Source of the DNA: Tetranychus cinnabarinus
Taxonomy: Eukaryota > Arthropoda > Arachnida > Trombidiformes > Tetranychidae
NCBI GenBank assembly: GCA_022266195.1
Contig: WHVY01000008.1
Span: 930,001-994,000 of the forward strand
DNA: 64,000 bases
Direction: 5' to 3'
Shown: piece by piece, positions 49,641 through 61,900 of the stretch
Position numbering within the stretch: the stretch's first letter is position 1
Layout of the letters: each line of letters begins with the position of its first letter
The notes under the pieces: generated by a model
The model's input: the letters and a program-made list of their open reading frames with translations, nothing else
Database searches by the model: none
What the model was told of the DNA's origin: nothing
Position numbers and translations under genes: made by a program

Positions 49641-49957
49641 GTTGATATTTAAAAACATCTTTCATCCCATCGAGTGGAGGTTCATTGGTTGTATCAATCA
49701 AAGTTTGGTCAAGATCAACAAGTAGAATCAATTTTTCATCATTTAATAATCTTATTTCATAATCTTTGTCAAGTTCCTCGGCTAACTCTTGAGTTACCCT
49801 CAGTCGATGGCCAGCTCTACTTCTCACTCTCAATAGTTTGACACCGTTTGGACCTTCATATGTATAATTGGTAACATGATGAAATTTAAACAAAAGTTAA
49901 TCACATAAAGATACAAAATACTAATATAACAATCATTTGTCAAACGGAAACTCAAGC
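49641..49957 (-). pseudogene. Duplicated 5' fragment of FCP1
   Basis: Matches 48121-48442 at a constant offset of 1520 bp through the coding part, with only a few substitutions in the first ~230 bp. It covers the FCP1 start through FKYQL, including the VDLDQT motif, and about 80 bp of 5' flank. The start region has lost four bases: ATGTTACCGTCCAATTAT in the gene is ATGTTACCAATTAT here. The original ATG is therefore out of frame with the rest. After FKYQL similarity ends, so the phosphatase and BRCT domains are missing. Non-functional as a phosphatase. Confidence 0.85.
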
Positions 49958-50700
49958 ATAATTATGAATCAAGTCAATGAGACGACTTGGTGTAGTGACT
50001 AAGATATCAACTAATCATCTATATTTTCCCGGAGAAACTTCTTTGATGATGCAATTCAAATCTTCTTGAAAAGAACGATGACCTACGGATAAAGTTGCTT
50101 TCAGTCCACAAGGTTTGGCAAAATCCTCGAGAGCTTTGTATATTTGTTCAGCTAAATCACGAACAGGCAAAATCATAATTGATCTCAACTTTACTTCAAC
50201 ATGATTAATCAGAGTTTGAACTATTGGAATTATAAAAGACAACGTTTTTCCAGAACCCGTAGGTGAAGAAACACAAACATCTCGATCTCTATGAAAGTTG
50301 TTACAGCTCAAAACATCAATGACTACTGGAATAGCAGCTCTTTGTACAGGAAAGAAGTTTTCAATGCTTTTTTTTACAAATATCTAACACTCTAAACTCC
50401 AAGAGGTGATTCAGACAATCCACTTGGTAATCAATAGCGTTTTTGAAAATGGATAATAGTCTTGGAACCATTTTGGTAAGGGAGCTTGAAGTCTTCGGCG
50501 TATGCCTTTCTTAACTTTACCAATCACTGGAAATGATTCCGTAGACTTGGCTGTTATTTCTTTTGTTGTGTCTGTACATTTTTCTAAGTCACTGCAAGAA
50601 AGATAGAAAGATTTTATTAATAAAAGTAAATTATAATATATTAACGCGTAGTTAAAAATGAATGGAATAAAAATGGCAATATTTACCTATTGAGGTGCAT
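49958..50700 (-). pseudogene. Broken DEAD-box helicase fragment, DDX51/Dbp6-like
   Basis: A start exon (50687-50700, ATGCACCTCAATAG, donor GTAAAT) splices to an acceptor before 50591. It reads into SDLEKCTDTT, then KVKKGIRRRLQAPLPKWF. A one-base loss near 50465-50470 shifts the frame to DYQVDCLNHLLEF. A second shift at the A8 run (50368-50375) leads to SIENFFPVQRAAIPVV, which resembles the Q-motif region. The helicase core follows with motif I SPTGSGKT, then MILPVRDLAEQ (motif Ia, usually PTRELA). An in-frame TGA lies at 50015-50017, then LVDILVTTPSRLIDL (motif Ib) and another stop. Motif II (DEAD) and the second RecA domain are absent. The family assignment to DDX51, a ribosome-biogenesis helicase, rests on motif spacing and wording from memory. 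Retention of an intron shows it arose by DNA duplication, not retroposition. Confidence 0.7.
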
Positions 50701-51136
50701 GACTCCAAACTTAACAAAATACACTAAAATAAACCAATTAGAACTTGAGGATGATGCTTAAAACAAAATTTTGTCCATGAAATTAAATAATTGAAAAGCT
50801 AGAGATAAAAAAACTTATATTATTAAAGTTGTTTTAAACATATGTTTGCACAAAACCGAAAAGCATGTTTACTATAGATCGATCTATCGATATTTAACAC
50901 GATAGATAATTTAAAACATTTCCATCGTTTGTTTAAGTAATTTTTTGCCAGTTAACTGAATCGTGAACGAGCATAATTCACGTACATTGATACATAGATT
51001 TTGAAACCAGTACCTGATGTTAACTATCTGGTAACGCAAATTAATATTAAACTGCTTAAAAATAATCGAAATGGAAATATTTACCGTTTGAGTGGAGGGT
51101 TGTGAATAATGATCCCCAGGTAACATTAAAAGTTCG
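50701..51136. other. Spacer with an exon-like minus-strand segment
   Basis: A short minus-strand frame begins at 51126 (MLPGDHYSQPSTQT) and meets the donor-like GTAAAT at 51085. It may be a leftover first exon from the same duplication cluster, but no following exon was found. Confidence 0.3.
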
Positions 51137-51260
51137 CTACGAGCAATGAATTTTTCAAAAGAATCATATTCGTTTATTCAGACACCAGGTGTTGTTGTCT
51201 TGCTTTGAATTTTATGCGGAGAAGATTTTTGAGAATCAGGACTAGATTGAGATTGAGAAT
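51137..51260 (-). pseudogene. Relic of the small unknown gene's second exon
   Basis: Closely similar to about 49215-49340 of the intact gene (shared runs GAGCAATGAATTTTTCAAAA, CATATTCGTTTAT, GAGAAGATTTTTGAGAATCA, ACTAGATTGAGATT). A small deletion after GTTGTCTTG and a stop within the equivalent of the GIHINEY segment break the frame. Only ~125 bp remain recognisable. Confidence 0.75.
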
Positions 51261-52823
51261 CGGCTACTCTATGTCAGAGCGATCAGAAATGTGGAAAAAT
51301 CGATTTGGAGCAGGAAATTTACTCATAGGAAAAACTTGATTCAAATTTGTTATTACAATTAATAATTTGATAAATTCATCACTGTTAGCTTCTTCACTCA
51401 GTATTGTCAGCTTTGAATAATTTAGTTTTAACTTCAGGTTGAAAGATTTAAGGAAACTGTTGCTTGAACTGTACAAAAGGATGTCTAATAAGGTTAACTA
51501 TCGGTAATGCTAACAAGTTTCAATTTGAAACCTAATTTTGCTAAAGTTTGTCAGTCAGAGAAATTTTTTAATTGTACAAACGGACTCAGTTTTATACCTC
51601 TACAAGCAACAAAATATCAAATCTCACCCAAAAAAAATTCAACGTGTGCTTAAAGATTTTTTCCTCATGTTTCTCAATTCTCTCGAATGTCAGTTTTTTC
51701 TTTAGTTTGTGGTCAAAACCAAACAAACTGAAAGATTTAATTTTAAATCATTTTATCCAACCAAATTAAATATTATTATTCCTCTTTGAAGGTTCAATAA
51801 CATTTATTGATGCAAAATTTTCATAATCAATCAATTACCTTATAACCCATTTATCTACATTTTCATGGTTTCACCGAGTGGAATAAACTTGAAAACAAAA
51901 ATTGAAAATCAATTAAATTGTGAATTACTAAATGAGCAATTAGCAGCCATTCAACCCAATTAGACATTTGAAACAAACATCAGGTTTCTTGACATCAGGT
52001 TGAATTGAAACCAACTAATTGGTTCATCAATTATCAAATTATTAATAACAAGTAAAGTTGATTAAAATTTTAATGAAACCAAAATGAAGCAATCAAATGG
52101 TGAATCATGTAAATTATTAGGTTATAATCAATCAACAACAGTTTATAAATAAAAGGGAAAAGCTTGAAATGCTGTCAACAATGTTTATCTCATGAGATAA
52201 GGGAGTTGAGTCGAATCACATTGAAGGATGAAAAATTTCAACTCCCAGTGATGAGTTGATATATCAACTGTAATCTTTAGTTTACCTTATTCTGTGACTT
52301 CAATCAACTGGAACAATTTAATAAACTTTATCCAATCAGTTTAACCAATTAACTGTGTAGTAAATTGATGAAAAGGTAAATGTAAAGAAAAAAACAATAA
52401 ACAGAAAAGTCGAAAAAAAACGAGAAATAATTTTGTAAACATTTAACACAGGTTCAGTGAATAGTAAATGTTGCTGATGAATGAGTAAATGAAAATGAAT
52501 GCTTTAATAATAAAACATGTTTACCAAGTTGACCAGTTTCCATCGACAATCAAACAATCAACTTTACACTGTTCATCATTTGATCATCAAAATAAACTCT
52601 ACTCTTGCCATTTGCCATAACCAGCAAATATTTCATCAATCAATTGCTGTTCAACTGTTAACCCTTCAATTGACTCTATCATCAGTTTCCCGGATTATTG
52701 TTGCCAGTTTTTCAATTCATTTACTTTTGACTTTAAATTGTGTCCAGTTGATTGGCCAACAATCCAAATGGAATCACTTTTGTTTAATCAAACATTCGAT
52801 CTCATCTATTATGGCAAGTTAAT
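51261..52823. other. Region upstream of the GPCR gene
   Basis: No gene recognised. It presumably contains the promoter and 5' UTR of the GPCR. A 101-codon plus-strand frame (52517-52822) ends two bases before the GPCR ATG in another frame; if transcribed it would be an upstream ORF, but its sequence is not protein-like. Confidence 0.4.
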
Positions 52824-52992
52824 ATGTTGCTGGATAACAATGAAACTTTCCTTTCGCTCATGATTATCGATAATGATACCATGAGAATGAATGAAAGTTA
52901 TCAAGGTGAAGATGATTTCCTGTTGACAAATAAAAGCTTCAAAATTGGACTAATTATTTTCTACATTTTGATATTCTTCTCAACATTTGTCG
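52824..52992 (+). CDS. TrissinR: GPCR exon 1 (extracellular N-terminus and start of TM1)
   Basis: Starts at the first ATG after an in-frame TAA at 52785. Ends GTC G before the donor GTAAGT. Reading past the donor gives a spurious continuation to 53183. Confidence 0.8.
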
Positions 52993-55900
52993 GTAAGTTT
53001 CTAACCTTTCTGACTCTAAAGCTGTTTCTTTTTCCTTTTTGGTTGAGAATCCCTTTGACACTAAACTTGACCATAAGAATTGCAATGAACTATTTTTTCA
53101 AATTCAGTTGTTTTGAGATTTTTGTGGATAAATTTACATCATTCGAGACCAGCTATAAGCATAGGAAACTTGGATATTCATGAGAATAATAATTGCTGAA
53201 CCAAAGAACTGATTTAAGTTGATTAAGCATTTAAAACTTGCAAGGAGTAAAATAAAACTCGACATGACAGCTTATAAAAGTAATGATTATTTTCGGAGTT
53301 TTTCAGGAAGAAAATGTCTTTTTAGTTTAAATTATTTTTAAAACTAGAAAATGAAACATTCATTTGAACACCAATTGGTGTGATTCAATTGCTGAACAGA
53401 TTTTCATGAAATGCTAGAAAAAGATATTATTAGTTTATGTCAACAGGTTAAATCAAGTTTGCTGATTATAAAATAGTGCAAATAACTTCGCTTTAGTATT
53501 GATGCCAATCTATGTTTAACTTTTTCTGTCGATTTTGCAAAAAACTTTTGTATCAATGAAATGTTTCACTAGCCTTGAGCCATTTAAAGAAATTACGTTT
53601 TCTGTTTGCCCAACGAAATTATCAGACGGACATTCTCTTGATTTTAATTCCTTTCGTTGATTCAGCACTGACTATGCTGTTTCAAGACTCATCTTTTACG
53701 TTGTAAAACATTTCATTTTTGTTCCATAATGTACTGAAAGCTTTTCAACTGATTCGAGGCATTTTGAACGATCTGATTGCAATTGCATTAAAATGTCTGT
53801 AATGTAATTCACTTTTATCGAAACTCGACTTGAAATCAAATTTTCATCAAATAGTCGAAAAATCAAGATTAGTCGAACGTCTTAGCTAATTTTCTCGAAT
53901 TGATTGAACAAAATATATCTTGTGAATCAAATTTTCTAGTCGATTTGATGATTGTGGACAAACTAGTAAGAATAAAGCTTAATAAAGAGAATGAACTAAT
54001 CGAATTGATAAAAAGGTATTTACAGTTCTCATGATTGTTTCAAGGATAATCTTTTAATTCAAATTGTATTGAAAGAAATGGAAGCTTCAGACTTGGGTCG
54101 ACCTTAATCTCACTGAATCTCATCTGTAAGAGTAAAATGAATTTAAGTTCAACATGGATTTACAGAAAAGCAAAGAGTTTCATGTGAAAAAGACTCAATT
54201 GAATTCAACATGAAATTGCAATTCTATTGATCGTTATTTTCTTGCTCACAACGAAAGCAATTGTCAATGAAAGCAAACAGAAATCCAAGACTCACGAATC
54301 AATCTGAAACTTTTTACTAATTCAAGCAGATTCTGTTAATTACAATGTATGTTAATCATTGCACTCGACTAATCTTTTGATTGCCAAGGAGCACTCAATG
54401 GTATTATAATTAAATAACAAAAGGCAAAAGACTAGCCAAGAAACAATTTACTTTTCATGTTCGACTTTTTTCCAAGTAAAGGAAAATTACTTGGGAAAAC
54501 ATTGAACCAATTATAATAGCTGTCAATCTTGTACAATTACAATCGAGAAAAAATTCTCGAGTAAAGAGTTTACGAATTTCAAGTAAACAACATTTTCGAA
54601 CTCTTATAAAATTCCAATCTTGTTTAACACATTAAATTGATTAATCAATCAATTGATTAACACCGAGCTTTTCTCTTATTAGAACGGCTCAAGAAGAATG
54701 AAAAAAATCAACAGATTTTGAAATTTCATTGAATTTCATTAAATAAGATGTTCCTAAGAAGCACTCGGAATGAACATGAAGTAACTTTTGCAGACAAATT
54801 TAGAAATAAATTATTTTTAGAAATTTTGATTGAACATTTTTCATCAGACTACTCCGACTATTGTAAGATCAGAAAGACTAACGACTTTGTTTGATATTTC
54901 AGCCAAAATGGCGAAATTCAGAGATAATCGAAGGTGGAATTTTTTCCTTTATCCAGCTTTAAATAATGCCCAGAACTTATGAACTTATTTTTGCATTTAC
55001 TCCAAGCACTTCTTGGGGATACATTAACTTCATTGGATTTAAAGAATGAACTCAAACATGAAAGCAATGAACTTAAGAAAAGTCAAAGGAAAATCCTATT
55101 AATTCATTTCCAACTTATGAGTTTCCTATTGAACTTTTGGAAATTTTTCGTCTTATGTTGCTAATATTTTTAGGTTTTACTTTTTGGTTTTTCAAACAAT
55201 AGCTAAAATCGGTTCAAATTAGCACGAGCTTTTGGTTATGAATAAATTAGCCTGTAGATGGAAGAGATTGAAATGGAAATTTTTGGTTTTAAATTGAGTT
55301 TCTTTCAGTTTCTAGAATATTTTATATCTTTCCTTTTTTGACAGTAAATTGATTCAGTGATCCACAGAAAATGCACTCAGAACTTTTTATAATCCATCGA
55401 CTTATTCGAAAAGATGAACAATTTGAAAGGAAGATCCAATATAGATCTTATTCAGTTTATTCAGATTTCAGTTAAACTATTCGTAGACTTTATCAGTTGA
55501 TTCAAGAATTTATCAGAATTTGAAAACAAGGTTTAACCTTAGTTACCTAAATCCGTTTCCAAGGAATCAGTTGGAAATAAGTATCAAAAGTCGAAGTAAA
55601 CAATGAAAATAGAATGTAAACTTGAAAATAATCACTTTGAACAATGTTTTTAATGATAATCGAAGCTCTTGATTTTCTGAAAGAAACAACAATGAAGGAA
55701 TGTTCAATATTTGTGACAATTTTTAACTTCTAAGAATAATCAAAGAAGTACAAAGAGAAAGGAGAAAAGTGTTGTTATGAAGGAAAAAAGGATAACAAAT
55801 AAATACATTTTTTCAGTTATCAATTTCTTTTCAACTGGGAGCGATGCTTTAATACTTCCCTTGCTTAGTTTACGTCTTGACTCACAAAATGTTCAAAATT

Positions 55901-58900
55901 ATGAAAAGCGAGACAACTTTCTTACATTTTCGTTCAATTTTATAAAATTTCTAGCAACGAAGATGCCACTGAAGTTATTGCTATTGATGAGCAAGTTTAA
56001 TTACATTACCAACATTTACTTATTTTGTCATCTTCGGAATTTTACTTCAGAACTGACAATATGTCAGAGTCGTTTCCAAATGGCCAGTGACTGATTTCCA
56101 GGACAATACAGTGTTTTAAAATTGATTTTTACGTTAAACTAGAAACAGAACCCGAATCTTGAAAATGAAAACCCGATTCGATTTACCCTCACTTGAGTTA
56201 ATCTTCGCTCCACAAAAACAAAACACGATTCCATAGAAAGAGAAAACGCTTTTAGTAAATGAAAATACCTTAACACTTCGTCACTTTTAAACTTGTTATT
56301 CTTGTCTTTGTGACCTTTTTGTTTTAGCAAAGCTCAATATTGACTATTTAAGGTTTTTCAAAGATTTTGTATCTGTAAGCTTAGAATTGCAGAACGAAAA
56401 TTTGCTATTTTGTTTTTGCTATTCTTTAACTTTACCCAGACGAATCAGTTCTAAGTCGGAACGATAATGTCGTTTTGAATTCAGCGTATCTAATATTTAC
56501 CACACTTGATAGAATTTAAAAGTATCGTGAATGAATTTGTTTGGACATGATCGGTATCATGTAGGCAAAAGTTTCATCAATATTTTGTTGCTCAACCAAA
56601 GTATTTTGCATGGCATTGTAATGAACTGTGTTTATGCAATTGGGAACAATAATCACTTGAACAGTTTCCCTTGCATAACTTGATTATTTTGTAATATTAC
56701 AATGCTGATGACTTTCAAGGCGAGCTTCAAGGTAAGGAAGCATTTAAGGTTAATCTTGGTGCAAATGTTTACAACTTATTAGCCTACAAGTGAATTTTTC
56801 TGCACAAATTGAGCAAATCTGCACAAATGATAAATCCATTTTTCAATCATTTTTCCCATTCGAGTAAATATTTTTCAAATTGCATTCTCATGAGAAATAT
56901 AATTTTATTGCATGAGTAGGCTTACATAACAGAATAACATGTTAAATTGAGAATTTACATTTTTCTCTATTATTATTGTAATGTTTGCAGGTAAATGGGT
57001 TGCAATGGAACATCATGGTAAAGGTAACAATTCCATGGGTTGTTGACAATCTTTCCTTTTTTACCATGAAAATTGTTTCTCCTCAAAAATTGATCGCATT
57101 TTGAGATTTCCTTTTTTCTGTGATTCTTTTCCTTCCAAGCATCATGTTATGATGAGCATCATGTAGTTTGATTACATTTATAATGACAATAACCTGACCA
57201 GTTCGATGATAAGGTTAAATGGATTATTTGATTGAATCAAAGGTTTTATCAGATAATTGACTGATAATCTGTCAGTGAACGGATATCCATGATGAATGAA
57301 GAGAAATGTTATTGGATTTGCTCAATGATTAAAGACTGTTTATCGAGCAAATTAAAGTTGAAACAAAAATCCAATATCATTCCATGAGCAAGTTCATTGA
57401 GCTTTGCACACAGCTTTTGTTATCTGTTTATCTCAAGACTATCGTGTGTTTGTGCAAGAATAATCTTGAAATCTGATGGATTCCCTGTTTTGTGATGAAA
57501 TTTTGTTCCAATTTTTCTGTTTCATTCACAATTACCAAAAGAGACTTAAATTTGAACACAAATTTCACTTCGACATTCCGAATGAAATGATAGTTCGACT
57601 GAATTGGTTCAGTCGTCAGAATTTAGAAGATTTTACATTCTTTTGACAACCAATTTCATACAACCATCGAAAACTCTCTTCAAATGAATTTGTTTCGAAT
57701 TTTGAACATTTCAATGTTGCAATTTTTTACACTTAAATCAAATTATCCATTTTGATATCTTTTCAGTTTGTCTGGGTAAACATATTTGAATACAATTAAA
57801 AATAAGCAAACATTGAATTGATAACAATTCACTCGAGTGATACTGGAACATGTTCAAGTGTTATCTGGAAACAAATTCAGGTTATAATTTATGTCATGAA
57901 TGAAGACAAGCTGCGAAACAAGAGTGCGATATTTAATTGAAAAAATTGCTCGATGATAACGATTATACTTGGAGTTAGGAATCATTTTCTGATAGCTGTT
58001 ATGCTTTTTGTTTTACACTTTACATTCAAATACATTATTTTATCCATAATCAGGCTTTGAGTTTCAGTTTCAATTTTTGTTCACACGACTTTGGAAACCA
58101 ACTAAAAGCTGAACTATTCGATCAGATAAACTTGCATAACTGTAAATGCAAATTATGTTGATAATTTTGATTGAATCAATGAACATTAATTGATCTGTTT
58201 ATATCATTTTAAAGTTGACTTGAAAGTTTCTTCAAAACTTGGCTTTCATTTATTTACTATTTTACAGTTTCAATAACAAACAAACCACTTGAATGTCAAT
58301 CATAGCATTTTCATTATAACAAAATGCAAGATTCAAGATTTTGATACAAGGTTGGAGATGCTCTTTGCTACTGAATTGATATTTTTCAAGAAAATTGATG
58401 ACCAAACTCATTGTTATCATTTTGTTGAAAACATTTTCCAATGTCAACAAATCCTTTTCTTTCTGGACAAAATAAACTTTAAAATGATAATAGCCTTTTA
58501 CATTAAATATAAATTGAAATTCGTGTTTACTCTTTTCATTCATAAATAATATTCTTCACCATCTTTGCACAAGGATCAACTACAAGTTGTTTATTAATCC
58601 ACCTCTTAACCTTGTTTGGTGGTTATCGATTATTGATTCATATTTGTATGTAACAAGAAAAGGATTTTCAGAAGAGAATGTCTTCGAACTCAACTTTCCT
58701 CAAACTAACAGTTAAATTGTGTGAATTTCAAGTAAACCACTTCGTTATGTGCATAACCAAATCGTTCATTTGTACTTCGAAACTGTTCTGATGCGAAATG
58801 ATTTTTCACACTCATGTAGAGTCAAGCTTACTGATACTGAAATAAGTTTTCGTCTCAACAGGATTCAGTTGCAATTGACTTTCATGAGTATTTGATGCTT

Positions 58901-61900
58901 GCAAAGATACAAATGTTACTGTCTTTCGATCTTTCATTTAGTCTTGATGAACATATGCAAATTGAGTCTTACCTATTTGGTGTTCATTCTGCTTCTTTCT
59001 TGTAATATTTCAAATTATCCACTTGAATAGATTTGAAATAATCCTATTACATGCATTAATTATTCTGATTAACTTATCCAAATGTACCATTAATATTAGA
59101 AACAAATATTAATTTTAATTAGATGCTGCATCTGTGTATCAACTTGATGATATAAAAAGAAAAGTTTCATTTAGAATGAATTATTATTGCTCTGATTAAC
59201 CAGTTCTGTTTATTTTAAATCAATTCAGACGAAACTTTTCTCCTCGATATTGATAACATTTCCTTTAAATCAAAAGAAAAATGATCCATCATGAAATTTA
59301 AAGAAGACTTTAAAACATCCATTGCTTTTCCATGCATATTAAGATCATATCTTAAATCAACTGAAGCATAATCAATAAAATTCAACTCATGCAAGTTATC
59401 ATTTCAAAGATTTTTGCTTCTGATATTTCATGATGCGCTTCACATGATCATAAATTATTTTACGTCTTTACACGAAAACCTGTGAGAAACTTTTGTAACT
59501 CGAATTTAAATATCAGAGCAAAAGTTTTCCTCATTTTATTCGCTCTCCATCATTATTCCCCAAATGCTAAAAAATAGGCGAATCGCACTTTAAAGGATTT
59601 ACTCTAATTTTGCACCTTTGAGGTTGTCAAATTTTCCATGAAAAAATGTAAATTCATTTTCATTCATTCGATAGCAAAAAGAGTCTCAGTTGAAGTAAAT
59701 AAAGTTTAATCGTCGATAAAATTGAATAAAGTTTGACAAGTTTGATGAATAAACGGAAATCCAAGGTAAATGAATTGTGTTAAAATGATTGAAAAAGAAG
59801 CAGTTTTACACCAAATGCTTTCCATTTTGTCAACTGTCCGAGGGTAAAACTAAAGGTAAACCGCGAGGAAACAATAAAAAAGTGATAAAATTGACATTTG
59901 ATGGACATGGAAGTTGAATATACTTGGAATAAATTAATAACTTGAAAAGACATATAACCTGAGTTAATGACTTTCTTTGGACGGTCAACAGCTAGAGTCG
60001 CCCTTGCTGCTTAAGTTAATTATAAACAAATTAATTTGACCTTTTGTTAACCCTAAATTATATCAACTTTTAAACTGCCTTTTATCACCACGAGAATAGT
60101 CTATTGTCTAGTTGTCAACATCATCAAAGTGTTTTCATCAACAAAATACGATCAATTTAAAGGTTTCGCACAAATTGTTAACTCTTTTCATTTCCAATAA
60201 TTTTCTTTGTTGATGATCAAAGTGAGAAAATTTTCTGTTAAATCGAGTCGCAATTTTTGCGCTACTGACATCTTACAATTCAATCAAATATTCTGGTGGA
60301 CTTTTGGTGCATCGAATTTCAGTTTTTTTTCTCTGGGAAAAAGAAAAGTTAATTGCATTCTTTACAAATGATCACAGTCAAGTATAATTTGATTAACTCT
60401 CAAGTTTCTGGATAAACAGCCTTTACTTTGTCAAATTATCGAGCAAACCTGTTGAGCTTAAAGATGATTGAAAAAAGATTGAAGGCAAAAGTTGAAAAAT
60501 TAACTCAACTTGGAAATGCAATACTTTAATCTGAAGAGAAACTCTTTTCACCCAAATAGAACCATTGAAAGTTCAATTTATTTTGAACAAAATGAACTCT
60601 CGGCTAATGAAATGAACTTTGAAAATAACAAACAGTCATTTGACCCGAAATGAGCAGAACAATGAAGGCAAATAAAGAGTTTGATGCTGAGAAGTAAAAT
60701 AACATCAATATTTTATTTGTACGGAGTTCGATCGATTTCCATTAACTTCGAGTTCCAAGCGCATTTTTCATCAATTTCATTCTCAACTGAAGTATCATAA
60801 GTCAACGGCACATGTAAGGATTGGTTTACATGAAGAATGAATAAAGAAAAGATAAAAGTAATTCGAGATTTTGCTTGTTCTAAAAGCAAAAATGGCGATT
60901 TCATTCACAAATATTTAGAGTAAATTGTTGAGTTTTGATCTTCTAAACAATCGAAATTTCCACGAAGAAAATGGTCATTCACTGAATTCCTGTGAAGTTG
61001 GATTAATGCGAAGTATCGAATGCATGATAATAACAAATTTACTATTCTGTAGTTGAATGTGCATTTATTTTCTTACTTTAACTACAGTTATTTGCATTTC
61101 ACTGTTAAAGTATTCAATCTTGTAATGTTTTTGATTTAATTTGGTGAAGTCTTTTTGGTCTCATTCAGTTAATCTTTTGACGAATTTTGAGTTCATTCGC
61201 ATTCTGATTATATTTATGGAAGTCGGAACTTTATTGAAGAATAATTAGTTTAATTGTTTTTTGATTTGTCTTTTCTTTTTGCAGGTAATTTGGTAGTCAT
61301 TTTGGTGGTCATTTTGCAGAAAAAGATGAGGAATTCGACCAACTTTTTCTTTACCAATCTGGCATTCTCGGACCTTTGTGTTGGCCTTTTCTGCATATTC
61401 CAAGATTTATCTTCCTTTCTTCAGCCAACATGGTCTTTCGGTGTGATAATGTGCAAAATGTACCACTTTACTCAGACAATGTCTTACACTGCATCCATCT
61501 TTACCATGGTCATAATATCCATTGAACGTTACATTGCCATTTGTTACCCGATAAGAGCAAAGAAAGTACTTCAAATGAGAAACTTTCGTCTCTCCATTGC
61601 CATGGTTTGGCTTTTATCTGCCATCATTTGTGCTCCAAACCTGTGGATGTACGGTGTTATCGGAGTGATCAATCGTTCAGGTGGAACTGATGAAATTTGT
61701 ATGCTTCAAAAGCTTCTTTACAACATAAGATTTTTCAACGTTATAAACGCACTTTTACTCTTCCTTTTACCAATGATTTTAATGTCTTTCCTTTACATTC
61801 GGTTGGGTCTCAAGTTGAAATGCCGACGGTTTGAGACGCAAATTCCCTCCACAGTGACAGCCATTGATACTCAAGTGACGGCTGTTACAACAACAACCAC

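Noticed and set aside
52993..53183. Continuation of GPCR exon 1 past the donor
   Set aside because: The perfect GTAAGT donor and the exact TM1 continuation at 61285 show this is intron.
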